The position numbers and the translations under genes were made by a program. The notes beneath the pieces are model-generated. The model saw only the letters and a list, made by a program, of their open reading frames with translations. It did not search any database and was not told the DNA's origin. 64,000 nucleotides of DNA, taken from the NCBI GenBank assembly GCA_963989245.1, contig OZ022339.1, positions 13,826,244 through 13,890,243 on the forward strand, given 5' to 3'. The DNA is from Nansenia antarctica. Lineage: Eukaryota; Chordata; Actinopteri; Argentiniformes; Microstomatidae. Shown here piece by piece: positions 53,608-62,306 of the stretch. Each line of letters opens with the position of its first letter. Position 1 is the first letter of the stretch.

Positions 53608-54476
53608 CACGCTGAACAATCCCGACTCATTCCTCCTGTCCCATTAATTTGTTTGATAAATAGCCTTCATGATAGACACACAGCACATGAGTTCATAAAG
53701 TCTTGCTACTTTGTTTGAGAACACCATCGCTTTTCTATCTTTCTAATTCAGTATAGTTATAGATATTTTTATTAGCCCAATATATATATTTTTTTATTAT
53801 TAGTTAAGTTTTAAAAAATAAATTTCACCCCTCAACTGCTCTCAGATCATCCTCAGATCATCAGCTTCACATTATAGACTCAGCTTTGGGTTCAGATAAT
53901 AATAGTGCCATTTTCCCACTAGATGCCAAGAAAGCATTTGATCGGTTAGAGTGGCGCTATCTGTGGTCTGTGCTCCAACATATGGGCTTCAGTGAAAGTT
54001 ATATTTCTATGATCAAGCTTAACCCTAACCCTTCTGCAGTAGTCTGAACAGGTAACACTTTTACTTCGACGTTCCCTGTTACTAGATCATCGTGTCAGGG
54101 CTGTCCTTTATCACCACTTTTATTCTCTCTCTCTCTCAGCTTATATGACAGTCAGAGACCATTGAGCCAATTACTATACGTGACACATCACATATCTTTA
54201 TATGCAGATGATATTCTGATTTACACCCAAAATCCATCAAAATCTCTTAAAAATGTTTGAGATTTTTGGCAACATCTCTGGATACAAAATTGATGCCATT
54301 GAGCAAAGCGGGCGAGCAGACACCTCTCTACAGTATTCCTGTTGTTCAAGATTTTAAGTATTTAGGGATTTCTGTTTATCCTTCTCTTGGCAGAATAACC
54401 ACTAATAATTATAACAACATTTCCTTTTTTATGACTAAAATGATTATTTTTCATGTTTTACTCATTATATAATTTA

Positions 54477-54511
<35 letters not shown>

Positions 54512-54933
54512 TATCAAGTGTTTACTGTTTTGCGGTATCCACAAACTAAGATGCCTGTTTGATAAAAGTATGAAATAGCTACAATATGGTGCCACATATT
54601 GAATACAGTATGTCAAAATACTGTATGTAGGAGCATCATTTTTAGCAAAAAGGTCTGGTCAGGTGGTTGTCCACTTAGTTTTAAGGGTTGGTTGTCAGTC
54701 TTGTAGGTTAGTTAGTCGTTTAGTGGCTTTCCTTTTCTGACTGGCCAGATGTCTTCTGTTCCCTCTACAGGACTTCTACCTGCAGCACTGCAGCTGTCGG
54801 GCGGCCAGCCTGGCCTTCCAGGAGATCAAGAGACACTCCAGGAGTGACTTCCTGACAGCCTCCAACACTACCCTCTCGGATCTGTCCACCATCCCTGAGG
54901 TCACACGCCGCCCAGCGATCATAGGCAGGAATG
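38979..54933 (+). CDS. C8orf58-like (DUF4657-type) protein, three internal exons, partial gene
   Basis: Exons 38979-39802 (824 nt), 50053-50214 (162 nt) and 54771-54933 (163 nt) have good AG acceptors and GT donors (GAG|GTAATG, GAG|GTGCGT, AATG|GTCAGT) and join in one frame of about 383 residues. The first exon starts in phase 1, so an upstream exon is missing; the last ends mid-codon, so downstream exons are missing too. Exon 1 is acidic and Ser-rich with FESEDSGVELPSGADSPSTP. Exon 2 encodes a helix, GLGYLEHICQLIEKIGQLQD and on. Exon 3 has LQHCSCRAASLAFQEIKRHS. The SRDSGVE and GLRYLEHLC blocks of mammalian C8orf58 resemble the first two, which is the basis of the name. Function is unknown. 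Exon 1 might alternatively belong to another disordered protein, but the shared phase argues for one gene. Confidence 0.6.
39803..42049. other. Intronic sequence, no feature seen
   Basis: Ordinary AT-rich intron sequence. The short open frames lack splice signals or domains. Confidence 0.5.
42050..42285. repeat. CT-rich low-complexity tract
   Basis: Imperfect CTCTCT/CTTTC run of about 230 bp, almost all pyrimidine on the plus strand. Confidence 0.9.
42791..43097 (+). mobile_element. TIR element carrying a truncated THAP-like zinc-finger start
   Basis: ATCCGCTTGTTAAGT at 42791 is the inverse of ACTTAACAAGCGGAT ending at 43097. Between them, an ATG at 42923 reads MEKTGKCCVPCCMNRSESKK then RLNCH, resembling the first half of a THAP (C2CH) finger as found in P-element- and Kolobok-type transposases. 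The frame then loses similarity and stops at 43063. The interior also has an AATAATAATAATAATACATT tract. Confidence 0.55.
43501..44255. mobile_element. TIR DNA transposon with TA-type flanks, interrupted by a retroposon
   Basis: Ends TACACTCACTGGACACTTTA and (inverse) TACACTCACTGAACACTTTA match at 19 of 20. The outermost TA on both sides fits a TA target duplication of Tc1/mariner-like type. The interior includes a minus-strand open stretch at 43535-43720 without a clear transposase domain. A 205-bp retroposon is inserted at 43798. Confidence 0.75.
43798..44002 (+). mobile_element. 205-bp retroposon with CATTC-repeat tail, nested insertion
   Basis: Begins ATCTATCTGTGCAGTATAGT and ends CAATGACAAATAAAG followed by four CCATT units. 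The host transposon sequence CATGTT is duplicated at 43792-43797 and 44003-44008. A second copy lies at 44632-44893. The 3' end in short tandem repeats is typical of CR1/I/Rex-like LINE 3' ends or SINEs that use them. Confidence 0.75.
44632..44893 (+). mobile_element. Second copy of the nested retroposon, ending in (TTCA)n
   Basis: Shares TACATAGCCTTTATTTATGT and CCAGGGGAGCCACCCCTCCT with 43798-44002. Its tail has become a ~90-bp ATTC tetranucleotide microsatellite (44803-44893). Confidence 0.8.
45800..47640 (-). pseudogene. L2-type LINE ORF2 remnant (endonuclease and reverse transcriptase pieces)
   Basis: Minus-strand frames read, in order, PLSLLGDFNIQLEKLL (47560 region, endonuclease), TGFKAGHSTETALLAVTEAL, SLMDLSAAFNTVNHPVLLST, LADRSCQVKWRGSLSS (46260-46490), then a frameshifted YADDTQLFLSFPP (46100 region). 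These are standard RT blocks of fish L2-type elements, including the AAF and YADD active-site boxes. Many frameshifts and stops break it. Confidence 0.85.
47865..48095 (+). repeat. L2-type LINE 3' end
   Basis: Begins MKTHLFRLHL-stop (ATGAAGACCCATCTCTTCAG), the usual L2-type ORF2 end. It runs through the 3' UTR to AAGTCACTTTGGATAAAAGC, GTCTGCTAAATG and a short A-rich tail. Opposite orientation to the neighbouring L2 remnant. Confidence 0.8.
49000..49625 (-). pseudogene. Possible LINE reverse transcriptase remnant
   Basis: The minus strand shows HHCNCLLYADDTHFSCTYPS (YADD box) and about 150 bp later NDIPYYINLYLTF-like residues, which resembles the C-terminal part of Rex/CR1-like ORF2 with an internal deletion. 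Weak evidence. Confidence 0.35.
50527..50625. repeat. 20-bp tandem repeat, ~5 copies
   Basis: The unit is GTTGGTAGTCATGTTAGGGG with one AAGA variant. It lies in the intron just after the second C8orf58-like exon. Confidence 0.92.
50626..51706. other. Intronic sequence, no feature seen
   Basis: No exon or repeat recognised. Confidence 0.5.
51707..51861. repeat. (GA)n microsatellite, interrupted
   Basis: About 155 bp of GAGAGA with AAAG and GGGA interruptions. Confidence 0.97.
51862..53551. other. Intronic sequence, no feature seen
   Basis: Several 60-95 codon open frames exist, but none has a recognisable domain or convincing splice sites. Confidence 0.5.
53552..53606. repeat. (GT)n microsatellite
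   Basis: Pure GT run of about 55 bp. Confidence 0.97.
53900..54430 (+). pseudogene. L1-type LINE reverse transcriptase remnant
   Basis: Frames read LDAKKAFDRLEWRYLWSVLQ then HMGFSESYISMI, CQGCPLSPLLFSLS, ISLYADDILIY and PVVQDFKYLGISVYPSLGRI, in the conserved order of an L1-type RT (AFDxxEW, QGCPLSPLLF, YADD, YLG). Internal stops and frameshifts, and a CTCTCT run at 54128, mark it as dead. Same strand as the host gene. Confidence 0.85.
54478..54510. repeat. (ATT)n microsatellite
   Basis: ATT trinucleotide run of about 33 bp. Confidence 0.95.
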
Positions 54934-55656
54934 GTCAGTAACATAATTACAAAAAAATAAGTGTATTCACATTTTGCCCTCCACGACTGATGTATGTAAG
55001 TGGGAATGTAGGTGGGCACCTTATGTGAATTGGTGACAATTATTAAGACTATGACTGATTCATAATCAGTCTTGCTTCTTACAGTTTTGTGTTTATTTGA
55101 AGGCAGATTTGAGGTAGGATCAGGCTGAAAGTTACCTGAGCTTGTAGGACTTATTTTATTAATTTCCAAATATTTGGGGGCTCTCACAATGTGGTATTGA
55201 ATAACGTTAAGAAACGTTAAGTCTATGTGCCATAAGGGGTCAATCCCCTCAGAGTCTCTGACGTCTGACCCCACAGACATACAGTTGTGATGTCTGCTTG
55301 GTATAGCAGACCTCAGTTTTGGATTGGTTTACTATTTAGTAATGCCTCCCTTTGCATGATCGACTAGCAAACATATTTTAAGTTGTTAACATTGCGAACA
55401 AACAAAAAAATTACAAAAAATATATTTAATAATAAAAAGAACTGGCTCCTCCCTTGCCAGGGATTGGTCATCTCAAAAACTAAAGCAGATAGATTGCCTT
55501 GGCCCCCCGCCTAACTGTTTGTTGTATTGTTTTCATTATCAAGGAGATTATCACTTCATTACGGCACACAAAATAACATTCTCACTTTGTTACGGCACAC
55601 ACAACCGCATCTGACTGTTTTAAACTCAATGTTTGCCCATCGTCTTCCTGAATAGG

Positions 55657-55992
55657 TGTCGTATATTTCTGTAGTATGTATGATCTATGTATGAATATGT
55701 AGTATGTTTTAGACACACACACATACCGGGGCATGCAGGGACATGATGCCCTCTAGCAATGAGGGTTCTATGGCAACCAGATGACCAGCAGGGACCTTTG
55801 GGGGTTGGGCAGGGACACACATACACGCTGGCCCCTCCCCTCTGGAGCGGAACGGGGAGAGAGAGAGAGGGAGCGTTCTCTTCCCACCCGAGGTCCATGG
55901 GGAACGCATGTAATGTATAAATCTGCCTGTAACTGATTAAATTGTCTTAAACTAACTGTTCTTTGATTCATAACCAATAAGAATACACGACA
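55657..55992 (+). repeat. 5' LTR (336 bp)
   Basis: Begins TGTCGTATATTTC and ends AATACACGACA, so it has TG...CA termini. A TATAAA at 55916-55921 and an ATTAAA about 20 bp later could be promoter and polyadenylation signals. By direct reading it is identical to the 3' LTR. Confidence 0.95.
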
Positions 55993-55996
55993 GTAA

Positions 55997-56014
55997 TGGC
56001 GAGCAAGCAACGGA
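55997..56014 (+). other. Retroviral primer-binding site, probably tRNA-Arg
   Basis: TGGCGAGCAAGCAACGGA begins 4 nt after the LTR. It matches the complement of the 3' end of vertebrate tRNA-Arg(ACG), ending GGCTCGCCA, over the first 8 bases and most of the next ten. Snakehead retrovirus is reported to use an arginine tRNA. tRNA identity is from memory. Confidence 0.6.
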
Positions 56015-58058
56015 GATAATATAGCTTAATTTACAGTATTTTGCAAACTTCAATCTAACGAAGAAGGTAGAGTTTCTGCAGAGAGATCTCTCTCTAGTCG
56101 ATTGGTGTGTTTAAAATAGACTGTAAATCTCAGATAAGTTATAGTCAAAAGAATCTGTGTAACGGTAATCTTGTTGGAATAGAAACACACTTTTCATAAT
56201 CTTTAAGCTGGGGTTGGTGAGAGCCGGATTTTGAAGTCCGTTTTTGTAAATATACGATTAGATTGGTATATTGGTGATAAGGGCCGAATTTTGTAATTCG
56301 CCTTTTTGTGTAATATTGTGTAGTCTATTTTTGTAACTAATAGATATTGTTTGCATGGTGTTATGGAATATCGTGTATGTGTGTAAAATTCGGTATTAGA
56401 GGAAGACGGACTCTAATAGTGTCTATATGAAAAAGTGTAGACTGCCAGCAACAAACTGATAAAGGCATTTTGAAGTGGACTGGTATATATTATTGATTGT
56501 AAGTATATTAGATCAGAAAAGAGTCTGATGTGGGTAAAATTGTAATTTGATAAAGTGTAACTGGATTATGAAGTCTATTTTGTAAGATATGTGAAAGAGC
56601 ATTATTGTAGCAGTGAAAAACATATGAGCAAAACTGTAGACTCCATTACTCTTTGTCTGTGTGAGAGGACGCCATTGTGTGGGCGGCCATTTGCAGTGTA
56701 CTGTCAGCAGAGCGTAGACGCCATTTGTGTTGTCCTGTGTAAGCGGAGCGATAACACGCACGCTCGGGCACGCGCGCAGACACGCGGACACAAAGAAGCC
56801 TAGATATCTCTGTGAAGAGACTGCATTGTAGAATATTTGAATGAGATAAATAATAGTCTAACTGGATTGAAAGATAATCGTGAAGTTGTTGTGTCGTGGA
56901 AGATGGCATTATTGTGGAAAAGCAATGTTATGTTGTAAAGATTGATCTGGGAGTCCACGGGGGTTTCCCCACAGAGAAGGACAAAGACTAGCCCCTCCCT
57001 CTCCTCCTTCTTCTCCTGTTGTTCAAACATACAGACACGTTGCGTGTGATTGTTGCATTACATAGATTGTAGTGATTCAAAGATAGAAAGATAGTGAATT
57101 GATCATCGGGGGATTTAAAGTAGTTTAAAGATATTTGTCATAGTTTGTTAAAAGTAAAGATAGATTGTGACTTTAGGTTAGATTCAAAGCATATGAGGCA
57201 ATTTGTGCGTGAGCCTAGACAAGGCTGCTTTCCCTGAGCAGAATCACAGCAGGGTCACAGACCCCAATAAAACGGCCCTGCCTGCTTGCATAGAATGTTG
57301 ACGAGAGATCTGTAGAGATCACTCATAGATTGATGTTTTTAAATGATTGTTCTATATTAAATTACTTTAATTAATTTAATTAATTACTAATTGGTTGAAT
57401 TAATTATTCAGATCATTCATTATCTGTTTCACAAAACTTTGATCAATTGTTTTGTGATAATTTAATGATAATCATTCCTTTTTTGATATTTTGATAAATA
57501 GCTGAATGACTTCACAGGTTTGCATCAATGAAGTGTCAATGAATAATTCTAACTAATCATTCATTCCTTTCATTTAACAGTTGATTTATTTACAGGTTGT
57601 AATTAATATTTGTAATTTACATATTTTATTTTAGTTAGGTCATTTCCACAGTGTTTGATTAAGGAATAGCAGAATAGTACATATTTGATAGTTGAGCAGT
57701 AAAAGGGTTTTTGTGGATCAGTGAATACTTAGGTGTGACCAGCCATTGTGATTTAATAATTGTGTTGACCAGAACTGTAATTAGTATTGAATGAGTAATC
57801 AAGTGACACATATTCATAAACAATTAGGAAACACATTTAAGTATAAAGTACTTACACAGCTATTAGATTTAAGTTAATACTGCACTGACATACACAAGAG
57901 GCAAATCTGTTATTCTGAGTTGCAGGGTTTTGTGGGGACGGTTAATACAGTTATATTGGACTAGCATTTGTTTAGCAAACAAGACAATAGGAAGGTGGGT
58001 TGTAAGAAGCGTACACCTTATCTAATATAGAATATTGTCAGCATATTGAGCAAGTAGA
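56015..58058 (+). other. Long retroviral leader without a supported gene
   Basis: About 2 kb separates the primer site from gag, longer than usual. It contains paired motifs GCCGGATTTTGAAGTCCG (56223) and GCCGAATTTTGTAATTCG (56283), each able to form a short hairpin, and a CpG-rich stretch at 56745-56790. No open frame exceeds about 75 codons, and none is recognisable. Confidence 0.6.
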
Positions 58059-59816
58059 ATGGGGTCGAATTCCACGAAGCTGTTAAAAGATATTAGTGAA
58101 CATCGTGGAATGTTGGCTACGTTATCCCCTATGGCTGTAGTGGAAAAAATGAATCCTCTTGTTAGGGAAATTAGCAAAATGTCTACGAAATGGAATAGCC
58201 GTTGGGCATACATTGAACAGCCGTGGCCGAAAGAGGGCAGCCTTAATTTACAATTAATTGCAACATTGGAGATACTTATCAATGGGCACAAAGCACATCA
58301 AAGAGGAAAGATTAGATCAGAGAAACGCAAGTTAGAGTTAGCTATTTTAGATCTATTTAAGGTAGAGGGACAGAAAATAGCTCAGATGGAACCGGAAAAG
58401 AAAAAAGAATTGGCCAGAACACTGGAACAGAAACTGAACATTTCATCCCCAGACCTGTGTCCTGCCTCCAGTCCCCCTCCATATGCTAAGGCACTGGAGG
58501 ATCATTCCCAGAAGAAGAAGAAGGAGCCAAGGGGAAAAGGGGACGACAGGAGTGACGAGGAAGATGACAGCGAAGATGGCAGTGAAGACTCAAGTGATGA
58601 CGACAATGCAGATGGAGGCTACAACGCGCAGGTCAGGAAGATGATAGCCACAGCCGAAAGGAAAGGTGGGAGAAGACGCCCGGAGAAAGAGGGAGATTGT
58701 CACCGAATGTCATCAAATACATTAAAGAACTGTCCAGTGCTGATTCGGGGTAACAAGATGGAATATCATCCGTGGCATCATACAGATTTGTCTGAAGTGA
58801 TCGAGAAACTCCCAGTTCTTCAAGAGGGAGGACATTCGTGGACGCGAGAGGTCGACGTGATACTGACAGGAACGCAGGCCGCGATGGGAGACCTGAAAAG
58901 ACTCTTAGCTTTTATTGCAGGATTGGATACAATGCAGGAAATATTGATGAAGGCAGGACTTCATAGATATATCAATACATCAGTTTATGATCCAGAGCTC
59001 TTCGCAGCAAACAGAGGCAGGCTGTGGAAAGCAATCAGAGAGACCTACCCTACTCACATTCACCCAGACAATATCATTGTGAAGCCACTGGGGGGGGATG
59101 AGAATCCCAGGGGTTATGTTGCCCGTGTGCACTCTCAATGGAGAAGTGTGACAGGGAAAGACGCTGAAGATAACCCCTTAGAAAAATCCATAATCAGGGA
59201 AAAAATACAAGAAGGGCTTCCTACCCCAGTTAAGGATAAGCTAGCAGAAGTGGTGGGGCTACGACACATGAACAAAGCTGTTTATATAGACCACGTAGCT
59301 CATCAAGTTGAGTTATATCGAAAGAACATTCAGATACAGAAGGCACGAGACGAAGAATCCCTCAGAATATTGACTCATTTGCAATTGACTGAAAGCGAGA
59401 GGAACATAGAGGGAGTGCAGGCTTTAGCCCCACAGCAACAGCCACCTGGAGTGCAGACTGCTACTTACCAGTCCTACTCACAGGGGCCACAAGGGGGGTA
59501 TCCTGCTACTTACCAGTCCTACCCACAGGGGCCACAAGGGGGGTATCCATACCCACAAGGGCCACCAGGGGTGCAAGCGGTTCCATACCAGATGTACACA
59601 CAGCCTGGCCAAGGACCACCACCAGGGGGATGGACAGCAGCAGGGAAGGAGATGCTAGAACCATGCCAATGCGACCAGAATGGACATCTAGCCTGTGCCT
59701 GCTGCAACAGGCCCCAGGGGGGCGCAGGGGGGAGCCAAGGAGGAGGATATTGGCCCCCTACTACACCTGCTCCAGGAGTGATGAACCCTTACGGAGGCCC
59801 AGCAGCTGGCCTATAG
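58059..59816 (+). CDS. gag: Retroviral Gag polyprotein, 585 residues, intact
   Basis: Starts MGSNSTK, a Gly2 myristoylation signal for membrane targeting. A PPPY late-domain motif, which recruits NEDD4-type ligases for budding, is at residues 139-142. A highly acidic Asp/Glu/Ser stretch follows. The capsid-like part includes GGDENPRGYVARVHSQW and KSIIREKIQEGLPTPVKDKL, which matches the position and style of the gammaretroviral major-homology region. Near the C-terminus are three Tyr/Gln/Gly/Pro repeats (YQSYPQGPQGGYP). There is no classical CCHC knuckle; instead Cys536, 538, 546, 548 and 549 surround His543. The stop is UAG followed by GGG, in frame with pol. No internal stops or frameshifts. 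Confidence 0.9.
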   Translation: MGSNSTKLLKDISEHRGMLATLSPMAVVEKMNPLVREISKMSTKWNSRWAYIEQPWPKEGSLNLQLIATLEILINGHKAHQRGKIRSEKRKLELAILDLFKVEGQKIAQMEPEKKKELARTLEQKLNISSPDLCPASSPPPYAKALEDHSQKKKKEPRGKGDDRSDEEDDSEDGSEDSSDDDNADGGYNAQVRKMIATAERKGGRRRPEKEGDCHRMSSNTLKNCPVLIRGNKMEYHPWHHTDLSEVIEKLPVLQEGGHSWTREVDVILTGTQAAMGDLKRLLAFIAGLDTMQEILMKAGLHRYINTSVYDPELFAANRGRLWKAIRETYPTHIHPDNIIVKPLGGDENPRGYVARVHSQWRSVTGKDAEDNPLEKSIIREKIQEGLPTPVKDKLAEVVGLRHMNKAVYIDHVAHQVELYRKNIQIQKARDEESLRILTHLQLTESERNIEGVQALAPQQQPPGVQTATYQSYSQGPQGGYPATYQSYPQGPQGGYPYPQGPPGVQAVPYQMYTQPGQGPPPGGWTAAGKEMLEPCQCDQNGHLACACCNRPQGGAGGSQGGGYWPPTTPAPGVMNPYGGPAAGL

Positions 59817-61712
59817 GGGTGCCCGGAAGATCCGAGTGGGAGGTGCCAGCTGGTGGTGACACAGAAGCCTGAAGGCGCCACGCACCTCCCTATGTCTAGA
59901 GAATATGTGAAGACAATCGGATTTGAGGGAATTAAACAGCTGATTCCTACAACTGAGCTTGTAGACTTAGAGTACAAGGGACAGAGAGCAACTCTGTCAA
60001 CACTTGTGTCAGAACACACGCCAACAGGGCTGCTAGGGAGAGATGCTCTATGCCAATTGAACTGTACAGTAAAATGCACACCTGACGGCTGTCAGGTGAC
60101 GGTGCCATCCGGTGCTCAGATTCCATCGACAGCCAGAGTGATTAAGCATAGAACAGACCTACAAGCTTTGCCTTTAAAGGGAGCTGATATAGAATATTGG
60201 GTTGATGGGTCTTGTTACGGGGTAGGAGAAACTTTGTGCGCTGGGTATTCCTTAGTTAAAGCACAGAATTCAAAGTTTATTGTAGAACAGGCTGAGGCAG
60301 TTCCTCAGCCATGCTCAGCTCAGTTGGCTGAATTGATTGCCCTCACGGAAGCATGCAACTTGGGAACCGGACGGAGAGTGACAGTGTACACCGACTCTGC
60401 CTATGCACATAATGTTTGTCATTTTAATGGAGCTGTATGGAGGGGGCGGGGTTTTAAGAGAACTGATGGTACGCCTATACAGCATCACGCACAGATCATG
60501 AAGCTGTTACAAGCCATGATGAAGCCAAAGGAATTAGCCATAGTGAAGTGTGCCACACACAGGTCTGACTCATCACATGTCACACAAGGTAACAGGGCTG
60601 CAGAGGATGCAGCCAAAGCCATTACAGGAGCAGACAAGGCAGGTAAAGGTCTTCTGGTCACACATGAAAAGCAATTACAGGGCATGGTCACACTTGAGGA
60701 TTTATTGATGTTACAGAGTAGAGTAACTACGTTAGACAAGAGCGTTTGGCTAGCAAGGGGGGCAAGTCAGGATGACACAGGTCTATGGAGGAATCATGAG
60801 GGGTTGGTTGTAGCACCCTCAGATTTATTAGGCATGTTAATACAGGAAGCTCATGGATTAGCACATGTGGCTAGGGGGGAGGTAAGACGCAAGATTACCA
60901 AGAAATATGGGTTTTGGAGTCCATATTTGATGGAACAGATTGACCATGCTTTAGGTCAATGTGGGGTCTGTTGGAGAAACAACATCAGAGTGGGTACACC
61001 AGTGGTGTCTGGGCATATCCCTACCCCAATAGGGCCACGGGTGGTGGACAGGGGGGTGGATGTACAGAGTAGGCAGGATGTTGTGCCAACAGGTGCCGAG
61101 GTCCCCAGAGAACCTGAGAAGGAGGAGCTACGAGGAGATGCTGTGGTGTTGCCAGAGCCAGTGGCAATGCCAGTGTTACAGCCAGTGACATTACCGGCAG
61201 TGCCTGAAACCGAGGGGACAGTGGAAAGCTGTCCAGATGCCAATAAACCAGAAACTAACGAAGCAGAGAGGGTTGACAGTCTGGAGGTCCAGCCTGGGAG
61301 TGTCCAAAGCCTGGACACCTGTGCTACTGGGGATGCTGGCGAGTGCCTGCACCATGCTTCAGATGATGCTGAGGGCGACTCCCCAGACCTTGATCAGCGT
61401 GGGAGGGGACCAGGCGGCTGCCTGAACCTCAATGACACTGACGGACGACGACCAGTTAGGAAAAGATTAAAGACTATGAATAGGGTAGTGAAGCAGCAGA
61501 TCAAAGGGAACGACGGGAATGGACAGCAGATGATAGCATGGCTGGAAACGGTCTTAGGGGCATGGGAAACTTACTTTGCTAGGATAGGAGCACCTATTAT
61601 AGCAGACATGATTTTTGACTTTCTTAGAAGGCAGGGCCTCATTGACTGTTTTTGGAAAATCAGTCACTCAGTCCACGTTAATGAACTTTTCAGAAGACTA
61701 GTCCTCACCTGA
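59817..61712 (+). CDS. pol: Remnant Pol frame: damaged protease, RNase H, integrase N-terminus, unassigned tail
   Basis: This is the same frame as gag after the UAG, with 631 residues if read through. The expected protease Asp-Thr-Gly-Ala is not present: the equivalent place (59868-59882) reads PEGAT, so the catalytic Asp is missing. GLLGRDA (60027) is the conserved late protease block. The frame then passes straight to RNase H with its four acidic residues (codons at 60204, 60330, 60393, 60606), with no RT and no YXDD. The integrase zinc site is HGLAH (60852) and CGVC (60960). Similarity stops after PTPIGPRVV (~61046), so the DDE core is gone. The last ~220 residues (acidic, then RRPVRKRLK and a hydrophobic helix-rich end) are unassigned. 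All deletions keep the frame. Confidence 0.85.
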   Translation, partial: GCPEDPSGRCQLVVTQKPEGATHLPMSREYVKTIGFEGIKQLIPTTELVDLEYKGQRATLSTLVSEHTPTGLLGRDALCQLNCTVKCTPDGCQVTVPSGAQIPSTARVIKHRTDLQALPLKGADIEYWVDGSCYGVGETLCAGYSLVKAQNSKFIVEQAEAVPQPCSAQLAELIALTEACNLGTGRRVTVYTDSAYAHNVCHFNGAVWRGRGFKRTDGTPIQHHAQIMKLLQAMMKPKELAIVKCATHRSDSSHVTQGNRAAEDAAKAITGADKAGKGLLVTHEKQLQGMVTLEDLLMLQSRVTTLDKSVWLARGASQDDTGLWRNHEGLVVAPSDLLGMLIQEAHGLAHVARGEVRRKITKKYGFWSPYLMEQIDHALGQCGVCWRNNIRVGTPVVSGHIPTPIGPRVVDRGVDVQSRQDVVPTGAEVPREPEKEELRGDAVVLPEPVAMPVLQPVTLPAVPETEGTVESCPDANKPETNEAERVDSLEVQPGSVQSLDTCATGDAGECLHHASDDAEGDSPDLDQRGRGPGGCLNLNDTDGRRPVRKRLKTMNRVVKQQIKGNDGNGQQMIAWLETVLGAWETYFARIGAPIIADMIFDFLRRQGLIDCFWKISHSVHVNELFRRLVLT

Positions 61713-62306
61713 GGTGAAGATCTATGCATTAATGCATTCCCTTTGTCCTGTGCTTACTGTTGGGGAATTATGTGTTATGATAACTGAATGTCATTATTTG
61801 TGTATTGTTTGTTTATTTCTATATCGTATGGGATTGATGTCAGTTGAGAAGTGATGTAGTGGTTATGCAAAGATAGGAAAGAGGTTCTGTTCCTAGCGCA
61901 ACGAAAATGGAAGCTGCTGACTATGAAAGTGTTATCAATCTGAGACAGCGGTAAAGGCTGTTCTCCAACTGGGTACAAGTGCTAGTAACCTCTGACCCTG
62001 ACGCTTCAAGGACAAAGAAAACATCGGTCGTTGGAAGTTTCTGTATTGATTTGTGCATGATGAACTGTGTTTAGTTTAATTGTGATTGTTATTTTCAAAA
62101 TTCTTTTTATTATTGGTTGTTTTTTATTTTTTGTTTATGATATCTTTGGTTCCTAATACTGGTCCTGGGTTGGTCTGTGTTATTGTGCTTCTTGTGTTGT
62201 GTGTTGGTGTAGTTTTTCTGTCTGTTGTTGTTTATTTTTTAATTTTTAATTTTATTTAAAAAAAAAAAAAAAAAAAAACACCCTCTGGGTGGTCCGAGGG
62301 GGGATG
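61713..62306 (+). other. ERV 3' non-coding region, A-tract and polypurine tract
   Basis: T-rich sequence (62080-62255) is followed by an uninterrupted run of about 21 A (62258-62278). Then GGTCCGAGGGGGGATG runs directly into the 3' LTR; AGGGGGGA there is the likely plus-strand primer. No env or membrane-protein frame is found. Confidence 0.7.
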
